A stretch of 64,000 nt of DNA from Lepisosteus oculatus (GCF_040954835.1 NC_090709.1:41486490-41550489); one strand, 5' to 3'. Counted from the first letter of the stretch, positions 30,900 to 43,167 are shown. The notes: a model not told the origin generated them from the letters alone. Numbers and translations: made by a program.

Positions 30900-31605
30900 G
30901 TTCCCTGTGTTCGTGGTGCAGTTACAATAAAATACCAGTTATTTATTAACTAGGCAAAACAGTCTCTTTCTGGGGCATCAGCTACGGATTGTGTTCTAAA
31001 CAAAGCAGGAGCAGGACACTGAGACCTGTTGTCATGAAACCCCCCCCTTCAGACTCCTGTGCGAGGGGGAGAGTCCGTCAGAGTGTGTCATCGCCCCCGG
31101 TCCTGCGCCCCAGACTCTTCCAGCGCCCCGCCAGGAGCATAGGGTTCAAACAGTCACATTTAAACACATTAGATCTCTGTGTTAACTGGTGCTCTCCCTG
31201 TGTTAACTGGTGCTCTCCCTGTGTTAACTGGTGCTCTCCCTGTGTTAACTGGTGCTCTCCCTGTGTTTATTGGTGTGCTCACTGTATGCTATATTAACTT
31301 GTGCTCTCCCTGTATTAATGGGGGTGCTCTTTCTGTATTAACTGGTGCTCTCCCTGTGTTTTAATTGCCCCTCAGGGGTGAGTCCAGTGCCCTGGGACGC
31401 TGCTCTCCCACACTTACCTCTGCTCCTCTGGGTGTCCCTCCGTCTCGGCGCCTGGCTGGGTGGGAGACGAGCTCTCTGTCTGTCTGCCTGCGCTGGTATC
31501 GCTCTCTGCCTCGCTGATACAGCCGGTATGGAAATGGGAGAGCGATCACGTGGCTCCAGCTCATAGCTCACAGCTCGGACAAGGGTGTGTCTGTGAAGCC
31601 CATAG
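30900..31605. repeat. tandem segmental duplication, copy 2
   Basis: Second copy of the roughly 0.95-kb segment, with an internal deletion and its own 21-bp array (gtgttaactggtgctctccc). The E-box and the minus-strand donor are kept. Confidence 0.8.
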
Positions 31606-31649
31606 AAAACACAGGACTGACACAGATCCCTCCTGCTCTGGAGCCCCAC

Positions 31650-32270
31650 AGAGCTCAGCCCCCTCTACCCCAGCTCCAGAGCTCAGCCCCCTCTACCCCA
31701 GCTCCAGAGCTCAGCCCCCTCTACCCCAGCTCCAGAGCTCAGCCCCCTCTACCCCAGCTCCAGAGCTCAGCCCCTCTACCCCAGCTCCAGAGCTCAGCCC
31801 CTCTACCCCAGCTCCAGAGCTCAGCCCCCTCTACCCCAGCTCCAGAGCTCAGCCCCCTCTACCCCAGCTCCAGAGCTCAGCCCCCTCTACCCCAGCTCCA
31901 GAGCTCAGCCCCCTCTACCCCAGCTCCAGAGCTCAGCCCCCTCTACCCCAGCTCCAGAGCTCAGCCCCTCTACCCCAGCTCCAGAGCTCAGCCCCTCTAC
32001 CCCAGCTCCAGAACTCAGCCCCCTCTACCCCAGCTCCAGAACTCAGCCCCCTCTACCCCAGCTCCAGAGCTCAGCCCCCTCTACCCCAGCTCCAGAGCTC
32101 AGCCCCCTCTACCCCAGCTCCAGAGCTCAGCCCCCTCTACCCCAGCTCCAGAGCTCAGCCCCCTCTACCCCAGCTCCAGAGCTCAGCCCCCTCTACCCCA
32201 GCTCCAGAGCTCAGCCCCCTCTACCCCAGCTCCAGAGCTCAGCCCCTCTACCCCAGCTCCAGAGCTCAGT
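31650..32270. repeat. 27/28-bp minisatellite, about 22 copies
   Basis: Unit ccccctctaccccagctcca plus gagctcag, with one-base length variants. Highly homogeneous, so recently expanded. The Pro/Ser-rich frames are artefacts. Confidence 0.95.
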
Positions 32271-32289
32271 ACAGGAATGTTTTTCTGTA

Positions 32290-33770
32290 ATTAACGAGCC
32301 TGGTAACTGCTTAGTGATGTCTCTGTCTCTGCCCGAGTGGCTCTGCAGGCTCTGTTCTCATCTCACAGATTCAGTTCATTAGAACTGTTTTGGTGAAGGG
32401 ACTTGGAATTTTATTTCATGTAATAATGTTTTGCAGTGGTCTTAGCTTGTTAGTGAGTGATTCTTTTTCATCACTGTGATTGTTTATTACTCAGAGGTGA
32501 CCTTTCATGGCAGTAGTTTAAACTTTTACAGACAAGACGGCAAGATTTATGATCTGGGAATGGAGACGTTTTAAACACTCAGTATTTGACACCTGAGCGT
32601 CGGGTCATGTCTGAAGTCAGAGTTTTCTCTTTGTAACTCCACACACTGATGAATAAACCTGCTTGGCTTCTTACTGCAGTGGTGACCGAGTTGTAGTTGT
32701 GGTTTGCGATCTCGGTCTCTTTCACTCAGAGGACAGGCAGTGGCTGCTCTGCGGGTCTTGTGCTGCAGCTTGGGTTTATTCAGTTCTCTGTAGTACAGCT
32801 TATTAAGCTTCTCCAGACGCTGGCGATTTAACTGAGAGCGGATTTACATCAGGGACCCTTTGCTGAGACCATTGGAAGAGCTGTGTCTGTGTGCGGCCTG
32901 TCCTGGTGTTTCTCTCCCCCTCTCTCAGCAGGTCCAGAGCTGCCCCCAGAGGCCCGGGTGGCGATGAGCTCAGCTCCCCCAGTGTGAGTCTCTAGGAGGC
33001 TGCCGCAGGACCTCGGAGAGGGCAGGTCAACCCCCACCCCCCCCAGGGAGGGCGAGACCACCCTTCACTCGGACGCCTGAGCAGGGCAATCGGAGGAGGT
33101 GGTGGGGGTGCTGTAGGCGAGTGGAGGCTACATCCAGTCACCACCGGGGGGCGCTGTGTGAGATACCTGAGGGTCATGCAGGAGGGGTAAGAGATGTACA
33201 CTGAGAAACACGGACAGTTACCCCCTACATACGCACACACACACACAGACAGACACAGAGTCCTAGACATGCAAAATAAGTTTGTTTCTCATTAAAACTG
33301 CAGGTGTCTGACTTCCTCTCCTGTTCCAGGTGTCTGAGAGTATTTGTGTGTTTTTTTGGGGTTTTGCTATGCAGACGGCACCACGCCCCCTTCTGCACAC
33401 CCGTGTTTGTCACGCACCAGGTGTGTGTGTGTCTCGCCTGTTGGTGTTCAGCAGTGGAGATGCTGTCGTCTTCTCTGTTGTCCCTGTGTGTCTGTCACCC
33501 GTGTCGGCAGAGTGTCAGTGCAGTCCTTGAGTGCTGTGTTCGTTTTCCTCGTAGTGTCATAATGTTTGCCCTGGGACAGACCAGGTGAGATGTACAGGCT
33601 GAGTCAGAATGCTGTCGACGACTTTGACAAGTTTACTACGAATTAATGACATGGGTTACCGTGACAAGAAGCATCAATATCAAAGTTTCTAACAGTTGCC
33701 TTACGATCCTTCGCCGTCTGGGGAGGAGAAAACAGAACTTCAGTGAAATAACTGGCACTCATATCCGTCG
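32290..33770. other. no gene recognised
   Basis: Unique sequence, moderate GC; no exon chain, RNA gene or transposon seen. A CA run lies at 33,235-33,250. Confidence 0.5.
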
Positions 33771-33774
33771 ACAA

Positions 33775-33975
33775 CATTCTGGCACAGAGCTGTGAGGAAG
33801 AGGAGCGCGGTGCTGCCGAGTCTTCTTCAGCCGACATGCCCCGCTTGAGCCGAGCCCCGCCGGACGTGAAGGAACGGGATGTCGCCTCATGCTGGTGACC
33901 TGCTGACCTGGTGACCTTCGGCGTCCCCAGACCGCGAGCGGAGGGCGGACAGCCTGGGTTCTTCTCCGAGTGAGT
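33775..33975 (+). promoter_or_regulatory. promoter-like stretch with three TGACCT half-sites
   Basis: CpG-enriched. Three TGACCT nuclear-receptor half-sites at 33,896, 33,904 and 33,912 are each spaced by two bases, forming overlapping DR2 elements. A possible first exon to the right ends at ctccga|gtgagt near 33,970. Sits at the head of the plus-strand exon candidates. Confidence 0.45.
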
Positions 33976-34424
33976 GTTGTGTTGTTTCGGTACTGGGCTA
34001 GTCAGTAAAGCGAACGGTACTTTTCCAAATTGGCTCTCGTTAGTAGCAGTAGTATTGGGTGATCACAGTCCTGTTGAGTCGCTGAACCAGCCGGGTGTCT
34101 TTCCTGAACATTGACCGATTTGGATGTTTATCGTGAAGGATGTTCGTTCTGTTTTTCACTCAACCAATCAAACTCTGTACTGGGTTGTTGCCATAGTCGT
34201 TAGTCACTAAACTGGCATTTTTCCCCAAAATTATTGTATTGTATTGGATATTCACTGTACTGTGCTAGTGCTAGTTTCTACATCGGCCACTCTCTGTCCT
34301 GAAGAATGTTTGAATATTTACTGTCCTTGATATACACTGTCGTGGTTAATTACGAAACCAGTCATTCTCTTTGTGAGATGTTCACTGGAAAGGTAAGTCC
34401 CTTCAATAGTTATTCAATAATAAT

Positions 34425-34690
34425 AAACTATTTTATATAGCGCCTTTAAAGGTGGCTTCTCAAAGTGCTTTACGGGATGACAATAACAATAAATAAGGAG
34501 AATACACCAGATAAAACACAATGACAACACACAGGAGACTGAGGGTGGTGGTACTAATAGAAGCAGAGGGGTGAAGAACAGAACCAGTTCAGTAAAGGCT
34601 CTTCTGAAGAAGAGGGTTTGGACTCTGGATTTGAAGGAGTTTGGAGAAGGTGACTCTCTGATATCCTTGGGAAATATCTGATATTTCATG
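34425..34690 (+). mobile_element. unclassified short interspersed repeat
   Basis: Begins ttttatatagcgcctttaaa then ggtggcttctcaaagtgctt. Related sequences are at 44.48 and 47.01 kb. The downstream part (gaagaagagggtttggactc) is repeat-like too. Family not assigned. Confidence 0.55.
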
Positions 34691-35034
34691 TTAATTATTT
34701 AATGGAATATTCACCACACTGGGTGTTCACTGTATTGGGTATACACTACAATCTTTTTGATTGATTATTGTATTGGATAGTCACTGTGATTTTGTAAGTT
34801 CCAAACCAGTGGTTTTCCCCAATTAATTATTGAATTGGATCGTCCCTGTACTGGGAGTCACCCCCTTGCTGGTCACCACTTCAGACTCGCTCTGTCCTGA
34901 ATCATTTGTGAATTGAATATTAACTGTACTGGAGATTCATTTTAACTGTCAGTTACAAAACCAGCCGCTTTCTGGATGTCCACTGGAGGGAAAGTGTCCA
35001 GACCAGTTGGTTTCTTTCCTGAGTGATGATGTTA

Positions 35035-35835
35035 TTGCGTGTTCACTGTACTCGGTGGTCACTGTAATGGTCAGTCCGTCTCTGTCCTGAAGACCTGCTG
35101 TATGAATGTTCACTGTACTCGGTGGTCACTGTAATGGTCAGTCCGTCTCTGTCCTGAAGACCCGCTGTATGAATGTTCACTGTACTCAGTGGTCACTGTA
35201 ATGGTCAGTCCGTCTCTGTCCTGAAGACCCGCTGTATGAATGTTCACTCTACTCGGTGGTCACTGTAATGGTCAGTCCGTCTCTGTCCTGAAGACCTGCT
35301 GTGTGAATGTTCACTGTAATGGTCAGTCCGTCTCTGTCCTGAAGACCCGCTGTATGAATGTTCACTGTACTTGACTTCCACAGTCACGGTTAATTGTTAA
35401 AGCAGTCATTCTCTTTATGAGACAGTCACTGGACAGGACAGTCGCTACAGTAGCCAATGTCACTGCTTGTCAGTTATTTTATTGAATGTCCACTGTCTCG
35501 GTCTCTGTCCCGAGGACCTGCTGTATTAATGTTCACTGTACTCGGTGGTCACTGTAATGGTCAGTCAGTCTCTGTCCTGAGGACCTGCTGTATGAATGTT
35601 CTCTGTACTCAGTGGTCACTGTAATGGTCAGTAAGTCTCTGTCCTGAAGACCTGCTGTATGAATGTTCACTGTACTTGATTTCCACAGTCACGGTTAATT
35701 GCTAAAGCAGTCATTCTCTTTATGAGACAGTCACTGGACAGGACAGTCGCTACAGTAGCCAGTGTCACTGCTTGTCAGTTATTTTATTGAATGTCCACTG
35801 TCTCGGTCTCTGTCCACAGGAGCTGCTGTATGAAT
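35035..35835. repeat. about 67-bp tandem repeat in two blocks
   Basis: Units of tgaatgttcactgtactcgg, ggtcactgtaatggtcagtc and cgtctctgtcctgaagacct, interrupted by a directly repeated 110-bp spacer (ttaaagcagtcattctcttt). Older single-copy-like relatives extend left to 34.0 kb, suggesting long-term growth. Confidence 0.85.
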
Positions 35836-36225
35836 GTTCACTGGACTTGATTTCCACAGTCACGGTCAAGCCGGTCATTCCCCTCACGGGTCGTTCACTG
35901 GAAAGGTCCGTCTCGACACTGGTTGGTGTGACGGCCCGTTGTGTATTTTACTGCATGCTCGCTGTCTCGGCCCCTGTCCTGAGGAACTGCTGCACTGGAC
36001 AATGACTGCAGGGGCTGGTCGCTGCACGGGGCGCCGGGGACGGACAGAGTAATGGGCACGCCTCACGAAGAAGGACGATATGTTTCTCAGTGTGTGAATC
36101 GCACTTGGAAAGGACTCTTGTGTATTCATGTCAATACTGTCTGCTGATGTTTCTGCCCTAAAAAGACACGTTCAGATCTGCAGCTGAGTATGTGAGCGTT
36201 TGAAGCTGCGTGACGGACCTGACAG

Positions 36226-36548
36226 ACGTTGGAAGAGGTCAGGTACTCGGGACCCGGGATCGCAGGGGTGGTCCGTCTCTCCGAATCGCCGGCAGAACTA
36301 CTCGCCGTGTGCAGGGGCGCAGTGTGGAAGATCCCGAGGGAGACCGGCACCAGGAAAGAGCCGCGGTCGTCGCCAGCGGGGACAGACGGGCGCGTAGCGG
36401 CAGAGGAGCCGAGACCCACCACACCCACAGCGGCCTCCGAAACCAGCGCTGGGCCGGATCGCCCCCCCCGTGGCCCTCCCGACGCCACCCGCACTCGGCT
36501 GGAGGAGGGGGCACAGCACCCTGGGATAGAGGAGGACTCCCGAGAGGC
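36226..36548 (+). CDS. gene B candidate exon, GC-rich
   Basis: After an AG (ctgacag) the frame reads EEVRYSGPGIAGVVRLSESP, then AVWKIPRETGTRKEPRSSPA and a Pro/Thr/Arg-rich stretch to a gtgagc donor. The whole CpG-rich block is also open on the minus strand for 254 codons, so coding direction is not proven. Confidence 0.35.
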
Positions 36549-36932
36549 CGGTGAGCTGGGAACCGGCTCCGCACCCTCCTTTCCGGGACTTCCCACGGAG
36601 GCTCGGCGCCCTACGGATCGGGGGTGGGGGAGGGGCGTTCGACTCGATCCTGGGACCGACCAACGGGGTCGTGTAGGGACAGGGGAGCGTCCCCAGGGAA
36701 CGGCTTCGTGGTCCCTGGCCGCCGCCGCCGCTGCTCTCCCGGCAGAGTCGGAGCTGGAGCCAGCGACACGGCCTCCTCGCGGGAGAAGACGCTGCCCAGG
36801 TCCGGCGGCGTGTTGACCAGCTGGGAACAGGCCCCCTGGGCTGAAGGCACACACTGATCGGTGCGGGGCTGTTTGTGAATTCACAGTCATGGTCTGTATT
36901 GGTTGGACACTAAAGCAGTCGGTATCTCCTAG

Positions 36933-36994
36933 AAATAGTTATCTGAGTGAGTCAGATGATGAGCCGAGTAAGGATCTTTTTTTGCTGGAAGAGG
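36933..36994 (+). CDS. gene B candidate exon, acidic
   Basis: 62-nt stretch between ctcctag and a gtaagg donor reading NSYLSESDDEPSKDLFLLEE. Acidic Ser-rich start and hydrophobic end look like real protein with a casein-kinase-type patch (SESDDE). It ends in phase 1, matching the phase of the downstream exons. Confidence 0.5.
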
Positions 36995-37234
36995 GTAAGG
37001 GCTGGGTTTTCCTGTCCTCTGTCTCTCGCTGTGGTGGAGGCTGGGGCTCGGAGGCCTGGACGCTGCTGGGAGCTGCCGATGTACCTGCCAGCTCAGGAGC
37101 ACCGGCTGCAGGTGATGCCTTTCTCCACTGCCTCCTCACCTGGACCTGATCCGGGGTTCTCCCTTCTCTTCCAGCGGAGTTCCACCTCCGGTGTTGCGAT
37201 TTGTTTTTGTCTCCGCTGTGTCACAGGCTCTCAG

Positions 37235-37342
37235 GAGGTCTTCAGGAAGAGAGCCGGCAGAGGTCTGAAGTGGATCTCCTGGACTCCCCCCTGACCGGTC
37301 TGCTCCCAGTCCTGGCCTGGACTCTGGGATTTGCTGTCGGAG
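37235..37342 (+). CDS. gene B membrane-segment exon, copy 1
   Basis: 36 codons, phase 1 on both sides: LQEESRQRSEVDLLDSPL, then TGLLPVLAWTLGFAVGG, a hydrophobic stretch long enough for a membrane pass. Donor is gcgagt here (GC type) but gtgagt in copies 2 and 3. Confidence 0.5.
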
Positions 37343-37464
37343 GCGAGTCTTGGATCAGGAGTCGAGCCCTGGTCCCTGTTGCTGGGTGATGGTGGGGGGG
37401 AGTCAGGGTCTGTTTCTCCCTTCTTGGCGTAAGGTGAGCCAGAGCCTCTATTGAGAATCTCAAA

Positions 37465-38315
37465 GCCACCTGGGAGACACACAGTGATCATCCTGCAGCA
37501 GCAGCCCCACCTGGGAGACGCACTCTGATCATCCTGCACCAGTAACCCTACCTGGGAGACGCCCAGTGATTGTTCTGCACCAGTAACCGTACCTGGGAGA
37601 CGCCCAGTGATTGTTCTGCAGCAGTAACCCCACCTGGGAGATGCACTGTGATCATTCTGTGCCAGTAACTATACCTGGGAGACGCACGGCGATCATTCTG
37701 AAGCGGTAACCCCACCTGGGAGACGCCCAGTGATCATTCTGCAGCGGTAACCCCACCTGGGAGACGCCCAGTGATCATTCTGCAGCGGTAACCCCACCTG
37801 GGAGACGCCCAGTGATCATTCTGCAGCGGTAACCCCACCTGGGAGACGCCCAGTGATCATTCTGCACCAGTAACCGTACCTGGGAGACGCCCAGTGATCA
37901 TTCTGCACCAGTAACCGTACCTGGGAGACGCCCAGTGATCATTCTGCACCAGTAACCGTACCTGGGAGTCGCACGGCGATCGTTCTGCACCAGTAACCCC
38001 ACCTGGGAGACGCCCAGTGATCATTCTGCACCAGTAACCGTACCTGGGAGTCGCACGGGGATCGTTCTGCAGCAGTAACCCCACCTGGGAGACGCACAGT
38101 GATCATTCTGCAGCAGTAACCCCACCTGGGAGACGCACAGCGATCGTTCTGCACCAGCGGCCCCACCTGGGAGACGCCCATTGATCGTTCTGCAGCAGTA
38201 ACCCCACCTGGGAGACGCACAGTGATCATTCTGCAGCAGTAACCTTACCTGGGAGACGCACAGCGATCGTTCTGCACCAGCGGCCCCACCTGGGAGACGC
38301 ACGGCGATCATTGTG
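37465..38315. repeat. 41-bp minisatellite, about 20 copies
   Basis: Unit gtgatcattctgcagcagta plus accccacctgggagacgcc. Follows the membrane-segment exon; a smaller sister array follows copy 3 at 51.5 kb. Confidence 0.95.
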
Positions 38316-38324
38316 CTGGAGTCT

Positions 38325-38400
38325 GCGTAGCTTTGACCTGTGAGGAGCTTGGAGTGGAGGGTCCAGCAAGGCGCTATATAAGTGTGAGGATTATTATTGT
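38325..38400 (+). mobile_element. SINE3-like tail
   Basis: Only the end is present: tgtgaggagcttggagtgg, cgctatataagtgtgagg and att-rich tail. The sequence to its right is duplicated at 52.6 kb, where a fuller SINE3 copy sits in the same place. Confidence 0.6.
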
Positions 38401-38890
38401 GTTTATGAGAATGAGATGCAGTGTGGAGATGGAGACTGGAGGGAGGGCCCAGACCTGCCAAGATGATCTGATCTCTTTACCTTTTGGTTTGCTTGGTCAC
38501 CAACTCGAGAGTTACTAATGACTGAGAACATCCCATCCTGCAGTCAGTCTGATCTGAAATCACAGAAAAGGTCATTCAGTTTTGTTTTATTTCCAACGGA
38601 CATGGTTCCTGTGGGTCGTCCGGGAAGCTCTGGGACAGGTGGGCAGGGAATGGGAATGTGGGAGCTGCCCCCCATGTTAAGGAACAGGACCAGGCAGCCA
38701 GGGCTGGAGAGGGCGCCCCCAGACCTGCAGTTAGAGGACAAGGGGGTGTGCTTGACTGGTCAGCGCAGGAGGGGACAGGGTACCCCATCAGCACTGAAGG
38801 GCACAAGGCGCCAGGCAGGTGAGTGCAGACCAGGTAAGTCTCTCCTTCACTGGCTGTCCCTCGCTGGTCTGTCACTTGTGGATGAACAGG
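38400..38890. repeat. segmental duplication, copy 1
   Basis: Shares gtgggagctgccccccatgt, gagggcgcccccagacctgc, gtgcttgactggtcagc and ttcactggctgtccctcgct in the same order with 52,620-53,040. No exon was identified. Confidence 0.8.
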
Positions 38891-38924
38891 CTTCTGGGAA
38901 AACTGGCCCTTGTGTGACTGTGTG

Positions 38925-39478
38925 TGTCCTGTGATGGACTGGTGTCCTGTCTAGGGTGTGTGTGTGTTTTGTGATGGACTGGTATGCTGTCTACAGTGTG
39001 TGCATGTCCTGTTATAGACTGGTGTCCTGTCCAGGGTGTGTGTGTGTCCTGTGATGGACTGGTGTCCTGTCCAGGGTGTGTGTGTCTTTCTGTGTCCTGT
39101 GATGGACGGGTGTCCTGTCTAGGGTGTGTGTGTCTTTCTGTGTCCTGTGATGGACGGGTGTCCTGTCTAGGGTGTGTGTGTCTTTCTGTGTCCTGTGATG
39201 GACTGGTGTCCTGTCCAGGGTGTGTGACTGTGTGTGTGACTGTCCTGTGAGGGACTGGTGTCCTGTCCAGGGTGTGTGTGACTGTCCTGTGAGGGACTGG
39301 TGTCCTGTCCAGGGTGTGTGTGACTGTCCTGTGAGGGACTGGTGTCCTGTCCAGGGTGTGTGTGACTGTCCTGTGAGGGACTGGTGTCCTGTCCAGGGTG
39401 TGTGTGTGTCCTGTGAGGGACTGGTGTCCTGTCCAGGGTGTGTGTGTGTCCTGTGAGGGACTGGTGTCCTGTCCAGGT
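38925..39478. repeat. about 42-bp minisatellite derived from a SINE tail
   Basis: About 12 units of gactggtgtcctgtccaggg plus tgtgtgtgtcctgtgaggga. The unit is the complement of the SINE tail at 1,660-1,790. Confidence 0.95.
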
Positions 39479-39891
39479 TGAACCCCCTTTGATTGCTGGG
39501 ATAGCCTCCAGCTCCCCCTCCTCACTGTACTTGGACAGAATGTCCTGCTCTGTGTCCAGCTGGCTCTTTCCTCACAGGGGTGTTTTGCTGGGGGACCGGT
39601 CAGTCCCAGCTGCGGTCAGACTGGTGGACAGACTCCCCAGATGCCCGGGTTTGTGTTGTGCTTGATCCTTCTGTCTTTCAGCAGCGGCTGTAAGTCCAGC
39701 AGTGGGCAGTGGATTGGTGAGGATTGTGTGTGGGTCTGTGTGCCTGGGCTCACGTGTTCCTCTGTGGACGGGTGTTTCAGAATGTCCTGCCGGTGTGAAC
39801 GAGTGGGTGTTTTTCTCTGGGTGCCCCTGCGAGACATCGACCTGAAGCCACGCCGGACGTGTGCGCCTCCGTCGCTTCTCCAGACGCTCAG

Positions 39892-39999
39892 GAGCTCTTC
39901 AGGAAGAGAGCCGGCAGAGGTCTGAAGTGGATCTCCTGGACTCCCCCCTGACCGGTCTGCTCCCAGTCCTGGCCTGGACTCTGGGATTCGCTGTGGGAG
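39892..39999 (+). CDS. gene B membrane-segment exon, copy 2
   Basis: Same 36-codon phase-1 exon with a gtgagt donor; reads ALQEESRQRSEVDLLDSPL then TGLLPVLAWTLGFAVGG. About 195 bp upstream and 14 bp downstream are shared with copy 3; homology stops near 40,015. Confidence 0.5.
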
Positions 40000-40440
40000 G
40001 TGAGTCTTGGATCAGGAGTTGAGCCAGCCGTGACCGTTCACACCCAGCTGTTCAGAATGCATGACGGGAAATGCATAATTCTCCATGCATAATATGTATA
40101 ATAATATAATAATACTGTATAATATGTACATGGTGCACTACAATGTGTTTTTTTTAATACTCCGTTGCAGGACTGCACTACCTTAGAAAACCACCGGGTG
40201 GCGCAGTGAAAGCTTCTGGGCTGCACCTGGGAACACCTGGTTTCTCATCCCGGTCAGTGCTCGGCTCCGCAGGGACAGTGTTCTTCCGATTATAGAATTG
40301 AATTCGTTTACTCTTTTCACGTTTGTTACCTTCATGTCGTGCATGACGGTATGTTACGTATTTAAAAAGAAATTTGTTTCACAAAACAAAATGACTTCGG
40401 CGGATATATATAAGAAAATAGTTTTATAGCTGGCGATGTA

Positions 40441-43167
40441 CAGATGCAGCCATTCAAAATGGGTGGGGTATTTCGCGGTATACCCCGGTGATTGCTCAGT
40501 TGGACAAAAGTACACAACCTACCTTTATCAGAAATATTTATACATCAAAGCCTTTACCGAAGATATTACTAATAGTATTAATAATGGATGACTTTGGACA
40601 AGCTGTATACTCAAAGTATAATTTCTTTAGCACATTTGTACAAGCACTTGGAATCTGTCCAAGCCCTACTTTGTCAGGCATTTTCTTTTACTGCAACGGA
40701 CATAAAAACTCCCTTGCTTTTAACAGGGCGTTTCATAATTTCTAACTACGAAAATGATTTAAAATGCGACACTTATCATTCAACTAGAGCTCAAAATATC
40801 ACAAGGATCCTCAAGAGCACAGCAAAGACTGTATTAAAAGATACTTGTAGCAGATACATGAGAATCCAGGCTTTTTTATCGACGCTTTCTTTTCCGTATA
40901 CCAGATATTATAGAACCACTTCAGAAGGGTGTCAGCCAGTCAGATTCCAGGAATCGGTACTTTAAAGAAAAAATACACACCGGTATTCCATTTCTCCCTA
41001 ACGATTTTAAGCATCGAAGTATTTAACTCACATGTGAAATAGCGTGTAAAAAAGTGGTAGTTTTAAGCTTTTCTGCTAATATAATATGGAATCGCGTATC
41101 TAAAGAAATTAATAACGATATGATTATATTCGTGTACTGGGACAGGGCTGTGTGGGGCTGTTTCGCCTCTCTCTTCATGCGACTTCCCTTGTAGCCCACT
41201 GGTCTACGTGCCTGATTACCAACAATGGGTTGTGTGTTCAAATCCAGCTGGCGCTGTGACTTTTCTTTTAACAAACATTTCTTCGAAAAAATAGAATAGC
41301 GATATTATGGACAATCAATGGACTTTTATATTTCAAAATATCACAACATGATCGAATCTAAGTCATTTTTGATAACAATGAGTAGTCACCTTCTTCCCTT
41401 CTGACAACGGTCCCTGCTTCTATTGCGTGCGTGTGGGGGGGGTGTTTTATATGTGTTTTTTTAATCGTACACAAATGTGTTTTTTTAATCATAATCAGAC
41501 AAATGCAACATAAATTGATACAGTATCTTTGTCTTCTAAGTATCTTAAACTTTCAGCATAGCTTTCTCCCCGTTTAGATTGATTTTTCTTGGGATTTTGG
41601 GATCAAACGTGTTAGGATTAGATTGTAATTGTTTTTATTTTTCAAATACGTTGTAGAAAAATGTAATCTATACTAAAAAGCTGTACACCACCTGCTATAC
41701 AGATGCATATTGTAATACTCTTGGGTTCGGATAGGACAGACACAAGAACTCAAGACTTGCGGAGTAAAATGTATTTAAAAAATAAAAATGATTACAATCT
41801 AATCTTTCCATGTTTGATCCCAAGATCCCAAGAAAAATAAATCTAAACGGGGAGAAAGCTATGCTGAAAGTTTATTAAGATACTTAGAAGACAAAGATAT
41901 CAATTTCTGTTGCATTTGTCTGACTGTGAATCAAAAAACACATATTTAAACCCGCGTTTGCGATTTAAATCAAAACGCGATTTAAATCAATATAAATGTT
42001 TATATTGTATCGCATAGGTGACTATTCATCGTTATAAAAATGACTTAAATTCGATCATGTTGTGATATTTAGAAATATAAATTTGTTTGGTGCGAGTGAG
42101 GTTTTATTTAATCTCTGACCAAGGGAAACGTTTCATTTTTTCCAAAGAAATGTTTGTTAAAAAAAAAGTCATGGCTTCGGCTGGATTCCAACACTCACCG
42201 TGTGACGCAGGAGTCAGGAACCTAACCCACAGCGCCACCGGCGAGGTCACATGCAGAGTGCTGAAAAAGCACTACAGAAACATTATCAACAGACAGTGTA
42301 CAGCGTGTACTATTCTTGTGTTGCGGTACATGAATATAATTATATCGTTATTAATTTCTTTAGATATGCGACTCCATATTATATTCCCTTTGAATCAAAT
42401 TCTTAAAAGTATGCTTGTTGACTCCGGTATCACATTACTTAAAGACTTCGAAGCTTAAAATGTTTAGGGAGAAATGGAATACTGGTGTGTATTTTTTATT
42501 TAAAGTGCCGAGAGCAGCCATATACTGTATGTTTATGTTCCAAAATTAATATCGTTTATGGCCTTCACACGCGTTCCAATATGCTCCTATTCTTTTTATG
42601 CTCAGGTACTAAGATTTCCCTTCAGTGGTAAAATTCCATATAAATATTCAATACTTAAACGGGCACAGTTAAGACATTAAATATACATATACATACTGTA
42701 TACAGTACAGTTTGCATATGGTAATATGTTTATGTTCCTAAATCAATCTCTTTTATGAGCATGTGAAAGGCATGGTGAATCGATTCTCAAAAATTACTGT
42801 ACTTTGCATGATTGGAAACAAATGCGTGATTGTGAAATGCTGTGGTGTTACTTTTACAAAGACGGTCAATGAAAAAAAGAATGTTGACCAGGGCAATACT
42901 TTGAGTTTACAGCTTGTCCAAGGTCATTCGTTATTAATACTATTAGTTATATCTTCGTTAAAGACTTTGATGGCGACAGCTCAAACATGAGAGGTTGAGC
43001 TTCATTAGCTCCACCTTGCGGAAATTCCGGATACTATTATTTTGCTTGCGGTATTATAGGAGAATTTCCGGTAACTAGCGGTATTTACCGGTAACTCGCG
43101 GTAGACTGCGTACAGCGCACCGCAAAATAATACGGTATCGCCCGCGCATTTTGAATGGCTGCATCTG
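40441..43167. mobile_element. palindromic TA-flanked DNA element, copy 1
   Basis: Ends are perfect inverted copies of a terminal repeat starting CAGATGCAGCCATTC, and both ends abut TA (likely duplicated target). Inside, the left half pairs with the right half along most of its length: the block near 40,540 with 42,990, 41,090 with 42,375, 41,315 with 42,065. The centre is near 41,735. It carries no transposase and so is non-autonomous. Each arm holds a tRNA-like segment. TA target and CAG ends would fit Tc1/mariner-type mobilisation (inference). Confidence 0.75.

Noticed and set aside
29955-31605. Pair of LTRs of a retrovirus-like element
   Set aside because: The two direct copies lie almost adjacent with no internal coding region, no tRNA primer site and no TG...CA ends seen. 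A tandem segmental duplication fits better.
36126-36890. 254-residue minus-strand frame in the CpG block
   Set aside because: GC-rich, Pro/Ser/Arg composition open on both strands. The plus-strand reading has better flanking splice sites, though neither is proven.
42087-42458. 123-residue frame repeated at 47,783 as a possible transposase
   Set aside because: No motif of any known transposase. The frame overlaps the tRNA-like segment and lies in the pairing arm of the palindrome; conservation follows from copy similarity.
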